From: Bactericera cockerelli
Taxonomy: Eukaryota; Arthropoda; Insecta; Hemiptera; Triozidae
Direction of reading: 5' to 3'
Length of the DNA stretch: 64,000 nt
Assembly (NCBI GenBank): GCA_024516035.1
Contig: CM044963.1
Location: 27,011,732 to 27,075,731 of the forward strand
Below, piece by piece: positions 18,401 to 28,984 of this stretch (its first letter is position 1; each line of letters begins with the position of its first letter). Under the pieces are notes generated by a model. It ran no database searches. It saw nothing but the letters and a program-made list of their open reading frames with translations, and was not told where the DNA came from. The translations under genes were made by a program, and so were the position numbers.

Positions 18401-19289
18401 CGTATCTGCCATTTCAGCATCCGAATTATAATAATGTAACTTGTACTAAAAAAAACTCAAGAAGTTTAAAGATAATATTTCATAGAATGCAGAAAAATAT
18501 GCTTGAAAACTATCATCGAGAAACAAACAATCATTCATTTGACTGGCCTTTAATTAATTCCAAGGAAAATAATTATCAGACATAAATAGCTAATTACTCT
18601 TTGAGTACAAGACGACCCTACACGGTCAACACTTTTAAGATTTTGAACATCATTTTTTGAGACTTACCTGGTTTGTTTACCCAGAAGATCACGTGATAAA
18701 AAATCGTAAAAATATTTTTTAGCATCCTTGGGTGTGCCGCCAACTTTTATCAAACTTGCCCATGTCTGTGCCAAAATTTGCTCGGGCAAATCTTGAGTGT
18801 TTCAAAGTGTAAAAAATTTACATGAGAATTTTTTTTCTATTCAGGTGTCAAAAAAGATGCCAAACCAAACCGTAAAAAACAAAGTAGTGCAGCTAGAAAC
18901 ATCGAAATTTTGTTGGCTTTCTGCAGAAATGTTCAGAATCAACTCATCTTAAACAGGAAAAAAGTACTGACCTGAAGAATAAGCCAAAGTCGAACTTTTT
19001 CAGAAAGTTGCAAAAAATCACTTTGTGCAGTTATAAAGGCGAATCCGGAAAAAACGGATTGCAGATCCGTCCTAGAAATGTCGTCAGTAATCTACCATTA
19101 ACGGGTGTAAACGTTTTTTTGGTCCACCCTGTAGAACAGAATATACCTTGTTTATACTGCCGAGGTAAGACTGAAAAGTCCCTTTACTCCAGCAGTCGAA
19201 CGGGTCGTATGTATTTCATAGGTACATAGTTATGTACAATTTATTGTAATTTATAAAGGAAATTCCTGTTGAATAAAGTTTTTTTCGTG

Positions 19290-19510
19290 TCACTAGCTTG
19301 GCTACAGCTAGGTGTGGTCTTCAGTCAACTCAAAAGAAAAATGTGGATCGTTCTGCAGCACATAGTTCTATGTGCGATCAACCAACAACTTTTTCACTAT
19401 AAGCCAACATTATTAAACCCATGGGAAACTGCAAGCTAGCCTGGCTAGTTAGGGTTGGCTAGTCTGTTCTCTGGTTACAGTCCTCAGGCAGGATATAATT
19501 TATTAATTGA
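19290..19510 (+). repeat. Dispersed repeat family G, copy 1
   Basis: AGCTTGGCTACA, CACATA(G)TTCTATGTGCGATCAACC, AAACTGCAAGCTAGCCTGGC and GTTAGGGTTGGCTAGTCTGT recur in the same order near 53270-53530, 55800-55990 and 61845-62055. Class unknown; no coding part. Confidence 0.6.
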
Positions 19511-19642
19511 AGCTTTCGCTCAAAAAACGAGCTATCTGCATTTTTCAAAATTGTTATTTTCAGTTCATTATTCAACCCGAAGACGTTGTCAAGCTCTCTG
19601 TCATATAACTATCGGAGAGCCAGTGGCTCTTCACCAAATTAT

Positions 19643-19870
19643 GTGCACTGGTGGTCAAGTGGTTAACGCGCTAGTCTGGTGATCCAGGTAGCTTAGTGAT
19701 CCGTTGGTTCGAATCCCCCACCCAGTGCACGAATTTTTCCTCATTAATTTGAGTTTGTGACCACTTAATAATAAGACTCTGAGGGTTAGGTGGTAGAAAA
19801 TGCTGCTTTGAGCATTAACCTCGCCCGGTGGTTACCTTCCACTAAAGAGTGTTATTATAATGCAGCAGCA
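19643..19870 (+). repeat. SINE family C
   Basis: Head GTGCACTGGTGGTCAAGTGG, TTAACGCGCTAGTCTGG and B box GTTGGTTCGAATCCC are tRNA (Ser/Leu-type) like. Body: TTTTTCCTCATTAATTTGAG, ACTCTGAGGGTTAGGTGGTA, GCATTAACCTCGCC. Ends in TTATTATAAT. Confidence 0.78.
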
Positions 19871-20061
19871 TACTTTTTGACCCCGGAACGGTTCTTGAAT
19901 TTTTTCGCAGATCTCGTTTTTTCAGCAAGGTCTTCAATTTCTTCATTCTGCCCCGAACAAGACTTTGAGAATCATGGGGCACCCATAGGTGTGTCCCATT
20001 ACTCCAAAATATGTTTAAGAAGCTTTACATTACCATGTGGTTAAAGGCTCAAATAATTATA

Positions 20062-20112
20062 ACTCGTGTATATTCTCACCCATCGGAAGGGAGGGTGAGA
20101 ATATACACGAGT
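20062..20112. repeat. Perfect 20-bp hairpin
   Basis: ACTCGTGTATATTCTCACCC (20062-20081), an 11-nt loop and its exact complement (20093-20112). It sits directly beside a family C SINE. Confidence 0.9.
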
Positions 20113-20205
20113 CCCACCCAAAATTCATGGGTGGGATTCGAACCAACGGATCCCTACGCTGCCTGGATTACCAGGGGTTAACCACTCGACTACCAGTGCA
20201 CATTT
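20113..20205 (-). repeat. SINE family C, head half
   Basis: Reverse copy: TGGGTGGGATTCGAACCAAC (B box) through GGTTAACCACTCGACTACCA to GTGCAC. Bears a G for C change in CAGGGGTTAACC. Confidence 0.75.
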
Positions 20206-20461
20206 TTAAACTACTTGACAATGGATATGAGATTTGTTTCTAGTTTTGTTATCACGTGAATTATGTACAGTTAATAAAATATAGTAAATACATTGTATTT
20301 TGATTTATACAAAATGTTATATATTTTATTTTCAAGAAAGATATGGCTTTATTTGTACATAAAAGTTAAACTTAAAAATGGTCAATAAATCTGGCTCCTC
20401 TTAAATTTATTTCCCCTTGTAGAGTGAGGTAAATTTGACCTGAAACTGAACATAGTTCTCA

Positions 20462-20612
20462 TGTATCTTGATCGATAAGGCGGTGGACTTGTAACCTGGA
20501 GGTTGGTGGTTCAAGTCCCGGTTTCAGCGTAAATTTAGTAAAGCGAGTTTGAGTAGTTGTGATATCACGAAAGTGATTAACACAAATATGATAACTTTTT
20601 AGTTCTCTTATT
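20462..20612 (+). repeat. SINE family B
   Basis: tRNA-like head (CTTGATCGATAAGGCGGTGG, ACTTGTAACCTGGAGGTTGG, B box GGTTCAAGTCCCGG), body TAGTAAAGCGAGTTTGAGTA, TGATATCACGAAAGTGATTA, and 3' end ACACAAATATGATAACTTTTT. Confidence 0.8.
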
Positions 20613-20931
20613 TCCAGGTTTGACTGTAATAAGATAACAACTACCTTTATATAATTAGTATTTTATGTCTAAAATTTTGTACTTGGGTTAGCTGTGCAAT
20701 ACAAAAAGGTACGTCAGTCAACCTTGAACAAAAATCTGGAAAGTCCGACGGGGAATATATTAGAGGTTAGAATATTATTTTTTACCTGAACAACTCTCGA
20801 GGTTATTCAATTTAATTTCAAAAAAAATTAATTTTCATCAGAAAATTTCCACGACTGATTAAGGAAAATGGTGTCTATTCAGTACCAACACTGATTATGC
20901 AAAAAAATCATCAGGGAAATCACCGACGTTG

Positions 20932-20998
20932 TACTTTCATCGATAAGGCGGCGGACTTGTAACCTGGAGGTCGGTGGTTCAAGTCCCGGTTTCAGTAT
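20932..20998 (+). repeat. SINE family B, head only
   Basis: TCATCGATAAGGCGGCGGAC through GGTTCAAGTCCCGGTTTCAG; then unrelated sequence. Confidence 0.72.
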
Positions 20999-21895
20999 TT
21001 TAAAGCAGAAAGGGCAGAATAAAACAGGATTACCTACTATCTTTATTTTACCATTTCCCCCAAAATTTCGACACTGAAGACGTCAAATTTTTGACTTGCG
21101 CGGAATGAGATTTTTTTAATTTCGTGAATATGTAATACCTACTGCCTATATTCATGATGAGTTTGTTGATTGGATTATGCATTTCCTTAAAGACGTTGAT
21201 ATGTGTACAACTGTACATACTTGACATTCTAAATTTATTGGTGGGGGGGGGGGGGCTTTTTATACATTATTCACACGCAAAGTAGAAAGTAGGTACCTAC
21301 TACAGTTTTTTTTATGAAGAGTACGCAGTACGCACTAAACATTGACTCTCACTCTTATTTTATTAAATTATCTATTCACAGGACATGCATTACATGATTT
21401 ATTATGTACCTACAGACAAATAATAAATTAACAATATTAAAAAAAAAAACATGGATTAAATACTTAGGTACTGACATCTCCATACAAATTATCAAAGACT
21501 CCATCAAAATACTCAACTGTCATCTCTTCCGTAGTTGATAAAAAAAAAAACAAAATAACAAATATGACTGAATACTGTACTTCAAAATATCAACATAAAA
21601 AAATGTATCTTTTTAAATGCACGGTCGAGTGTTGATGAGAAAGCTGGATCCGCGAGGTCAAACAGGGGAAACTTTTTAGCCGGCAAGATTTGCAAAATAT
21701 ATAATTATACAAGAAAAAGAAAGAAAAAAAACATAGGTATACATAAAATATAAACACATGTCCTAACTTAAGGGCGGAGTTATTGCCTGTGTCTCTTCCA
21801 CCCAACCCTTATTATTGCCCTCACTATCTATTACACATACTCTCTCACACCCATGAAAAATTATCGAACACACACACTTTAACTAAGAGCCTCCT
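20999..21895. other. Unassigned AT-rich sequence
   Basis: Contains a G run at 21243-21254 and A runs. No gene or named repeat seen. Confidence 0.4.
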
Positions 21896-21899
21896 ATTT

Positions 21900-22065
21900 A
21901 TTCCAGCTATAAAACGCTTAATCAGTCAGCTTCGTACGATCATAATTCTACAGAGGATATTTATCATGACCTTCGCCTTGTACCGATCTCAAGGTCACAT
22001 TGATAAGCGTTATCAGCGCCGCTGTACGTGCATGGGCAATCGTTATCTGATAAGAGAAAAATATA
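21900..22065 (+). promoter_or_regulatory. Possible promoter/enhancer-like segment with GATA motifs
   Basis: CTATAAAACG at about 21907 resembles a TATA box with TCAGTCAGCTTCG nearby. It is followed by paired GATA motifs: TGATAAGCGTTATCAG (about 22000) and GTTATCTGATAAGAG (about 22043). No coding exon is attached, so function is conjectural. Confidence 0.25.
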
Positions 22066-22479
22066 TCTGTACGTGTGCTGTTGTTATAGAGAGGAAATAT
22101 CAGCTTCAGTACAGTCATGCTAGAAGCAGTCTTATGAATCACATTTTTCAGCCGTTTGTAATGTGTGATCTAGGCTGGAAATTCTCGGAAATCTAAGTAT
22201 AGAAATGTTTAATTTTGTGCCAATATGTGTGTCAGTATAATAATAATTAATGGGATTGTTTATGAATTAGGGTATGGCTGTTATATTTCTGCAGTGTGTC
22301 ATGTGATCAACAGATGAAGGTAAAAATGCTGGAATTTATTTCATCTACTGACTAAAACAGTGGATGTGCGAAAAACCTCAGATTCAGATAGTAAAATAAG
22401 AACAAAAAACTGACTACAGAAAATTTTGGGTGAATCCATTACACTTTCCTTTCTATAGCATATGGAAAGTAAAATAAAA

Positions 22480-22570
22480 TACTAATAATACTCTTTATTG
22501 GAAAATTAACAAGGTAACCATCAGGCGAGGTTAATGTCTAAAGCATTTTCTACCACCTAACCCCGATAGT
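22480..22570 (-). repeat. SINE family C, 3' part
   Basis: TACTCTTTATTGGAAAATTAAC..GTAACCATCAGGCGAGGTTAATG..AAAGCATTTTCTACCACCTAACCC is the reverse of the family C body. Confidence 0.65.
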
Positions 22571-22736
22571 AAATAAAACATTGTACCTAGGTAAATAAAA
22601 CCAAAATTGAGCAAGGAGGTTGTATTCAGTGGGAGGCAAGGGAGAGAGCTTCAGAAATTGAGGCCACCGCTGACGCATGCGCGCCATCTTGTTTCTGCTC
22701 CCCGGGCTTCCAATATCCGCTGCCTAGCCCAACAGT

Positions 22737-22771
22737 TAGCCATGACCTTGAACTTGGCAAGGTCATGGCTA
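22737..22771. promoter_or_regulatory. Everted pair of TCAAGGTCA-type half-sites in a perfect inverted repeat
   Basis: TAGCCATGACCTTG, 7-nt spacer, CAAGGTCATGGCTA. The half-site CAAGGTCA is bound by FTZ-F1/ERR-type nuclear receptors. Binding here is inference only; it could equally be a chance hairpin in repetitive DNA. Confidence 0.3.
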
Positions 22772-22799
22772 ATCGATATCTGTGCTAGTGACCTAAATC

Positions 22800-23118
22800 C
22801 CTTTCTCCCTCTACTTTTTCTCTCTCCCTCTCTCTTTACCTCTTTCTATCTTTTCTCTCTCCCTTTTTCTCTCTTCCTCTCCCTATCTTTTCTCTCCCTT
22901 TTTCTCGATTCCTCTCTCTCTATCATTTCTATCTCTATTTCTTCTTATCTTCTTTCTCTTCCCTCATCTCTCTCTCCCTATCTCAAACTTCTCTCTCTTT
23001 CTCTTCCTAAATCTATTTCTCTCTTTCCTTTTCTCTCTCTCTCTCTCTCTCTCTCAAACGCTCTCCTTATCTCTCTCTTTCTCCTCTCTCTCTCTCTCAC
23101 TTTCTCTCTCTCTCACTT

Positions 23119-23174
<56 letters not shown>

Positions 23175-23175
23175 A
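22800..23175. repeat. CT-rich microsatellite
   Basis: Polypyrimidine tract, (CT)n pure toward 23030-23175. Open frames here are a by-product. Confidence 0.92.
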
Positions 23176-23211
23176 GGACCGGGAATAACCACCAATAACC
23201 AGCATTACGAG

Positions 23212-23390
23212 TGTTCCATTTTGAATGGTCACCCATCCAAGACCTAACCTTGCCTAACTTCACAGCATCAGGAGGGTGTTAATTTGAATGGTCACTCATC
23301 CAAGACCTAATCTCGCTGGACGTTGCTCAACTTCAGAGGCAGAACGAGAACTGATCTGTTCAACATGCCATCGACGCTAACATATCTTCT
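23212..23390 (-). repeat. SINE family E heads, duplicated
   Basis: Two successive reverse copies of the 5S-like block: TTTTGAATGGTCACCCATCC, AAGACCTAACCTTGCC, and again from 23282 TTGAATGGTCACTCATCC...TCGCTGGACGTTGCTCAACT, ending ATGCCATCGACGCTAAC. Confidence 0.7.
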
Positions 23391-23559
23391 CCATTATCTT
23401 TTATTTTTATTTATTTAAACATGAGTGTTTCACAATATTTCACATCCTTTTTACTTTCTACTACCTATAAGGTATTATAGAACTATAGAAAGTATTGTAA
23501 TCGGTGACTTTTTTACAATTTGAGCTGATAATATTTCAGGTCGAATTAGAAAATCGTGA

Positions 23560-23870
23560 TTCTAAAAAAACTGACTTTTATCTAATGGTCTGTTGTCTGT
23601 TTGTATGTATGTGAACAATTTCATGAAAATCGGCCATTTTGTTTTTTGGTTATATCTCGAGAACGAAAAAAATTCTTATATCTCGTAAAATATAAGAGTT
23701 ATAAAAAAAATCTATAGAACAAAATCATCTTATATATATGGTCATCTAAAACACATTGTAAGTATCAAAAATATCAATTTTTGACATTTTTCCCATTTGA
23801 CCATCCTATAATTTTGAAATGTACTTATGCAAATATCTCGTAAGGTACTTATAAGGTATAAGGTATATCG
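23560..23870. other. Unassigned, low similarity to the 14-kb dispersed repeat
   Basis: GTCTGTTTGTATGTATGTGAAC and ATATCTCGAGAACGAAAAA echo the repeat at 13966, but alignment is short. AT-rich otherwise. Confidence 0.3.
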
Positions 23871-24015
23871 AAAAAAAAAATACCAAAATACAATCGGTTT
23901 GTATGGTGATATTGCCACTGTAGACGCTTGTGGTCTGTGATAAAGCTTGCCCATCCCGTAGTATGCCTCCCCTCTGATGGGCGGTCATTTGACCGATGAC
24001 TTTTGACCATCGCGT
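23870..24015 (-). repeat. SINE family A, partial
   Basis: Reverse of the A body: CACTGTAGACGCTTGTGGTC, GCTTGCCCATCCCGTAGTAT, GCCTCCCCTCTGATGGGCGG. Confidence 0.65.
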
Positions 24016-24184
24016 TGTTAAGGACAATAAAAATCGGGATCTTGTCGTAAATACTGACTCACAGAAATGTCAGAATATTGTTAACACGTTTGAATGAACT
24101 CTAATTATTTTCAACATTTAAGTCCAGACAAAGGTCATCCTCTTAAGGTATCATTTTAAAGATACTTAGTGGTGAATTTTATTA

Positions 24185-24365
24185 TTAAAAATGACTGACC
24201 CAGCACCTAAATGGGAAGTATTGTGTCATTTCTCGCCCATCAGAGGGGAGGCATACTACGGGATGGGCAAGCTCCAACACAGTCCACAAGCGTCCACAAT
24301 AGCTCTTGTTTCATGGCTACGAAATAAAAAAAGGCTGTGAAACACTCATCTTTAAATAAAAAAAT
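24185..24365 (+). repeat. SINE family A, body
   Basis: GACCCAGCACCTAAATGGGA, TCGCCCATCAGAGGGGAGGC, ATACTACGGGATGGGCAAGC, GGCTGTGAAACACTCATCTT. Orientation opposite to the copy at 23870-24015. Confidence 0.68.
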
Positions 24366-24574
24366 AGAATAAAGATATGTCAGTTTTCCTCAAATTGCAG
24401 TTTCAATTGATCACTGTAGTTCGATTTGAGGGATGGTCTGGCTTGTCGTTTTTGTTGTAATCAGGTTTTATAATTAGGCAGTAGGTACATTTCAAAAAGT
24501 TGGACCAACTTTGGACTTACAAGCAAACAAAATAGACACATCTGATCAAGGGAAAACAGTTCAACCCCGCCCTT

Positions 24575-24848
24575 TTTTTTTTTTTTTTTTTTTTAATTGG
24601 GGTTTAACGTCGCTTTAAACTGCCATGGTCATATCACGACGGGGGTTTTACCCTCCATTCGCAGGAAACTCACAAACCTGCTACTCACATTGACCTCACC
24701 CAGCCTGAGTGGGGCCGGGAAAAGCCAGCGTCACGAGAATTAGAATTTGAATGGTCACCCATCCAAGTCTTAACCTCGCTGGATGTCGCTTAACTTCGGT
24801 GTTCTGAAGGGAACCGGTGTATTCAACATGCCATCGACGCTGGCTAAC
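24575..24848 (-). repeat. SINE family E (5S-derived), young copy
   Basis: Full element with poly(A) tail (poly-T on + at 24575-24594). Near-identical to 14938-15215. Here helix I of the 5S-like head is complete: GCCAGCGTC at the start and GACGCTGGC at the end of the 5S part. Confidence 0.88.
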
Positions 24849-24969
24849 CCCGCCCTTTAGTTAGGACGTTATTATTTTCTACGTTACTATTTATTAATTT
24901 TCAAACTATTTTATTTTGTAAATATTGTTTAGTTATGTATGTCCTTCTTATAAAGCATAATATAATAAT

Positions 24970-25430
24970 AACACTCTGTAGTGGAATGTAACCCCACAGG
25001 AGAGGTTAATGCTCAAATCATTTTCTACCACCTAACCCTCAGAGTCTTGTTAGTTATTTTGTGATCATATCTCTATATATAAATGTCAAAGTCACTCACT
25101 GACCACTGACCACTGACCACTGACTGATCATCGCTCTACAGCCCAAACCGTAAGTCCTAGGAAGCTGAAATTTCGTAGGTAGCTTTGTGTTATAGTCTAG
25201 ATGTGCAATAAGACGGGATTTTTCGAAACTCCCACTACAACACCTGCCATTGACGAAAAAGGATTTTTTGCTTTCACGGCCATGCCTCGGCCCGCAAAGC
25301 GGGCGACAGCCCGCTAGTCATAACTAAAATAATGAGGAAAAATACATGGGTGGAATTCGAACCAACGGATCCCTAGGCTACCTGGGTGACCAGACTAGCG
25401 CGTTAACCACTTGACTACCAGAGCACTTTT
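24970..25430 (-). repeat. SINE family C, split by a Helitron
   Basis: Body (GAGAGGTTAATGCTCAAATCATTTTC..CCTCAGAGTC) at 24998-25060 and head (GGGTGGAATTCGAACCAACG..AACCACTTGACTACCAG) at 25345-25425 belong to one SINE interrupted at 25070-25317. Confidence 0.75.
25070..25317 (+). mobile_element. Non-autonomous Helitron, 248 bp
   Basis: Starts TCTCTATATATAAATG and ends with hairpin GCCCGC-AAA-GCGGGC, then GACAGCCCG and CTAG. The preceding base is A and the following base T, the canonical Helitron A|TC...CTAG|T insertion. The interior (CGTAAGTCCTAGGAAGCTGA) encodes nothing. It would need Rep/helicase from elsewhere. Confidence 0.85.
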
Positions 25431-25639
25431 TATGAACCACCCTGTCCTTTCAATAATCACTCTGTTGGGTGCATCCTCTTTTTCGATATCCTGTCGGTAA
25501 TGTCTTTTTCCTGATCCACCCTGTATGAGCAAAAAGTTGAGCTAGTGCATCCCCCATCCCTCTCGGATGGAACAAAATAAATCTAGGTCACAATGGTGGC
25601 TCTACTGGAGGTGTGGAGGTGTGTGCACCTCCAGCAACA

Positions 25640-26140
25640 TGGCATTGCGCCACAGCAGTTAATTTTCCGTTTAAAGAGCTTGATTCCTTTCTATGGGTGA
25701 GCTATTTATAGGTTCTGTGGGTGAGCTATTTAGTTGAAGAATTTTAAATTTAAGTAGGTACAGCTAGAATACTAATTATTACACTGATGGTGTGTGCAAA
25801 TACATTTTAAACATGGCAGTTAATTTTCCGTTTAAATAGCTTTATTCTTTTCTTTTGGGGAGCTATTTATAGGTTCTGTGGGTGAGCTATTTAATTAAGG
25901 AATTTTAAATTTAAGTAGGTACAGCTATAATAAATTATATTATACTGGAGTTGTGTGCATCTACATTTTAAACATGGCATTACGCCACACAGTTAATTTT
26001 CCGTTTAAATAGCTTGATCCCTTTCTTTGGGGGAGCTATTTATAGGTTCTGTGGGTGAGCTATTTAATTTAGGAATTTTAATTTTAAGTAGATACAGCTA
26101 TAATAATAATAGTATACTGGAAGTGTGTGCAAATACTGTT
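25640..26140 (+). repeat. Three tandem units of about 160-175 bp
   Basis: GTTAATTTTCCGTTTAAA at 25658, 25819 and 25992. Each unit then has GGTGAGCTATTTATAGGTTCTGTGGG and AAGTAGGTACAGCTA. A degenerate fourth end is near 26265-26305. Confidence 0.8.
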
Positions 26141-26147
26141 ATGCTCA

Positions 26148-26265
26148 AAAAACCTGCTACCCACATTAGCCTCACCCAGCCTGGTTTGGGAGGGAATGCC
26201 AGTATCACAAAGCCTTCATCTAGCTGCACGTTACTTAACTTCGGTGATTCTTTTGAAGAGTTCAA
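26148..26265 (-). repeat. SINE family E, partial
   Basis: ACCTGCTACCCACATTAGCC, CACCCAGCCTGG, then CTTAACTTCGGTGATTC from the 5S-like head. Confidence 0.6.
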
Positions 26266-26324
26266 TTCCTCTCTCTGAGTGAACTATTTAGTTTAGGAAT
26301 TTTAAGGAGATAAGAATGAGAGAG

Positions 26325-26507
26325 AAAAAGAAACAGAGAGTGGGAGAAAAAAGACATAAAGATAATTATATAGAATAGAATAGAATAGAATAATAATGTT
26401 TATTTGTAATATTATGTTACAATATAAAAGATAATTATATGTTTATATCCTCCTCTCTAAAATGGGTAGGATTAAAAAGAGAGAGAAACGGAGAGAAAGA
26501 GATAGAA

Positions 26508-26552
<45 letters not shown>

Positions 26553-26640
26553 AATGGAGAGAGAGAAAGAGAGAGAGAGAGAGAGGGACAGATAATAATA
26601 AGGAAGAGAGAAAATAGGAAGGAAGGGGAGAGACAAGGGA
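26325..26640. repeat. GA microsatellite tract
   Basis: Purine-rich (GA)n with AGAAACGGAGAG interruptions, purest at about 26510-26585; TAGAA repeats near 26372. Confidence 0.9.
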
Positions 26641-26849
26641 GAGATTTCATAACTTTGTGCAATATCTCGAGGCGGCACGTTTTATAACTCATCTAAAAAT
26701 ATTCCACGGTCACAAGGTATGCAAACCAGGATGAACATTTCAGCAACCGGAAAATTAAAAAAAAAAAACCCACCGAAAACACTACTTATTATACCTTATA
26801 GAAATTAAAAAGTTAGCATATTTTTGTAAATAACGCTGTAATATTCACA

Positions 26850-26965
26850 ATCATTACTCAAACTCGCGTAAGAAAATCTTTGCTGCACTTGGGACTCGAA
26901 CCACCGACCTCCAGGTTACGAGCCCGCCGCCCTATCGATCTAGCTACTTAGGTCGGTTCAACCAG
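26850..26965 (-). repeat. SINE family B
   Basis: Reverse copy: ACTCAAACTCGCGTAAG, CTTGGGACTCGAACCACCGA, CCTCCAGGTTACGAGCCCGC, CGATCTAGCTACTTAGGTCG. Confidence 0.78.
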
Positions 26966-27051
26966 AAATGTATAAACTTCGTTTACACTGATTAGAATAG
27001 AAAGGTAAGTAAATTGCATCGATATTGAGAAAATTTTTTTTTTTTTAAGAA

Positions 27052-27325
27052 AGAAAAAAAAATGAGTGTTTCACAACCTTTTTTATTTCGTAGCCATGAA
27101 ACAGGAGCTACTGTAGACGTTTGTGGTCTGTGTTGTACTGTTGTAGCCTGCCCATCCCGTAGTATGCCTGTATGCCTCCCCTCTGATGAGCGAGTAGTGA
27201 CACAATACTGCCCAATTAGGTGCTGGGTCAACACGAGCGCACCGGATAGTATCCCTTACAAACAACTGTAATCAAATTTTGAATACAATTTTTTGTCACC
27301 GCGGGGGTTCGAACACCGGACATTT
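27052..27325 (-). repeat. SINE family A, near full length
   Basis: Reverse: A-rich tail, GAGTGTTTCACAACC, CTGCCCAATTAGGTGCTGGG, GTATCCCTTACAAACAACTG and head with B box CGGGGGTTCGAACACCGG. Confidence 0.75.
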
Positions 27326-27329
27326 TAAA

Positions 27330-27498
27330 TACATCAGTTCTCGTCAGATCACAGAAGTTAATAAACGGTCACCGCGGCAAGGACTTGGTGGGGTGACCAC
27401 TCGAATTCGAAATTTCCGGATGCTGGCTGTTCCAATTCCAACCCAGGCTAGGTGACTTTGATTTGGGTAGCTGGTTTGTGAGTTTCCGACGATGTTCG
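27330..27498 (+). repeat. SINE family E, diverged
   Basis: CATCAGTTCTCGTCAGATCA, AGAAGTTAATAAACGGTC, GACTTGGTGGGGTGACCACT, CCCAGGCTAGGTGACTT, TTTGTGAGTTTCC. Confidence 0.6.
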
Positions 27499-27734
27499 TC
27501 TCAAAAATGATCATCGAATGTCATTGATGTGAAATTGAACATTTTTGAGGACATGTTTACCGTTTTTTTCCACCTATGAATAAATAACAAACATGAGGAT
27601 ATTTTTCTAGAGGAAGGGCGCCAAAAGTAGACCCTCAGTAGGTGTTTACCTAACAAATCTTTCAAAAATGAAGAGTCTAAAGAACACAAGTATTTTGGTG
27701 CCAAAAAATAATGTACAAACAATGATAATAGTTT

Positions 27735-27968
27735 TTTGCGCGCAATTAGCTCAGAGGTTAAGTACTCACTTGCTATGCGGAAGGTCGCGGGTTCAATTCC
27801 CCGAGCCGACAAAACATTTCTAAATTTGTGTCACATCTCACTCATCATCAGAGAGGAGGCACACTACGGGATGGGCAGGCTACAACACAGACAACAAGCG
27901 TCTGCAGTAGCTGCTGTTTTATAGCTAGGAAATAAAAGACGCTGTGAAACACTCATCTTTTTTTTTTT
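27735..27968 (+). repeat. SINE family A with tRNA-like head
   Basis: Head GCGCAATTAGCTCAGAGGTT..CGCGGGTTCAATTCCCCGAG has good A and B boxes, but the acceptor ends do not pair. Body CATCAGAGAGGAGGCACACT, TACGGGATGGGCAGGC; poly-T follows. Confidence 0.75.
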
Positions 27969-27969
27969 G

Positions 27970-28680
27970 GTACAATGTGGCAAAATTTCCTGAAGTCAAA
28001 GAGTGGTGGACCCAGTTTAATTCTCACATGGACCCCTAAGTTTACTTAGTATAAAAGTATCTCAGTTGTAAATACTTTTTTCCTGAATACACCAGTCAAA
28101 TTGATACTCATAAATTAATGTTTTTTTCTGCTCCGAGGAAACACTTTTGGAACCTTTAAGGTATCGAATTTAAGGTAATGCAATAATCGGGGGTCCGCTT
28201 TAAATTATTCGTTAGGAAGAACAATTTTATTTATAAAAGCTTTAAATTAAATGGATGAGAGTATCTGAAATTGAAAAATAAAATGCACCAATATTATAAC
28301 TAAATATTGAAATAGAGAAGGCTTAAGATGGTAGGAAAGGATTTCAAATGCTCTAAAGAAATTGATCTGGAATATAAAAAAAATCAAAAAATAGAAACAC
28401 TATCTCATGTGAGACTAAAAATTGTCTCTCTCATGCATATTTCACGCAAGAAATAAATTAGGGGTCCACTTTAAGAACAGGGGTCCATTGTAGGTGAAGG
28501 GGTCCATATTTGGCAAACTTCCTCTAAACGAGGTTATGTAAATAAAAGTGTGCACATATAATATGAACCTATGTATCTACCTAATACATATTTTATGCAT
28601 GCATATATGAAGGTAAATGAAATTGAAATATTATCAGGTGGGTTGTTGTGAGATAAAATATGCATTCATATTAAGTGCTC
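27970..28680. other. Unassigned; repeated GGGGTCCA motifs
   Basis: AGGGGTCCA/GTGGACCC motifs recur at about 28008, 28033, 28190, 28460, 28480 and 28498. No gene seen. Confidence 0.35.
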
Positions 28681-28721
28681 TTCAGCCCTTGCGAAACACG
28701 TGCTGTTCTGAAGGGATGCGA

Positions 28722-28872
28722 TGAGAGAGAGAGAGGAAGGAGAGACAGAGAAAAGAGAGAGAGAGGAAGGAGAGACAGAGAGAGAGGAAGGAGAGAGAGA
28801 GAGGAAAGAAAGAGAGAGAGAAAAGAAGAGAGAGAGAGGAAAGAGAGAGACAGAGGAAAGAGAGAGAGAATT
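28722..28872. repeat. GA microsatellite
   Basis: (GA)n with GGAAGG and AAAGAG interruptions. Confidence 0.92.
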
Positions 28873-28984
28873 AGCCACGGGTTGATGTTATCAAATTGAA
28901 AATACTAAATATAGAAAAAGGATAACGTTCCTCTTATCTCCTCTCTCTCTCTCTCATGCGGTCATCCCTCTCTTTTTTTATTTC

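Larger units (their letters stand above)
16645..19131 (-). mobile_element. 2.5-kb TA-flanked DNA transposon with about 450-bp inverted repeats
   Basis: Termini CAGGGTGGACCAAAAAAACG (16645) and its complement ending at 19131, flanked by TA on both sides (16643-16644; 19132-19133). The two arms (16645-about 17094 and about 18680-19131) match over their length, including TTGGCGGC, TTTTTATCACGTGATCTTCT and CATCGAAATTTTGTTGGC segments. TA duplication and CAGGGTG ends point to the Tc1/mariner superfamily. The interior keeps only a transposase remnant and a CT tract, so it cannot move by itself. Confidence 0.85.

Noticed and set aside
22607..23176. 189-codon Ser/Leu frame, and similar frames at 30764-31096, 31654-32079 and 38516-39112
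   Set aside because: Translated CT/GA low-complexity tracts.
27737..27811. Functional tRNA gene
   Set aside because: A and B boxes are good, but the acceptor stem does not pair and the sequence continues into a SINE body seen elsewhere. The other tRNA-like heads were rejected for the same reason.
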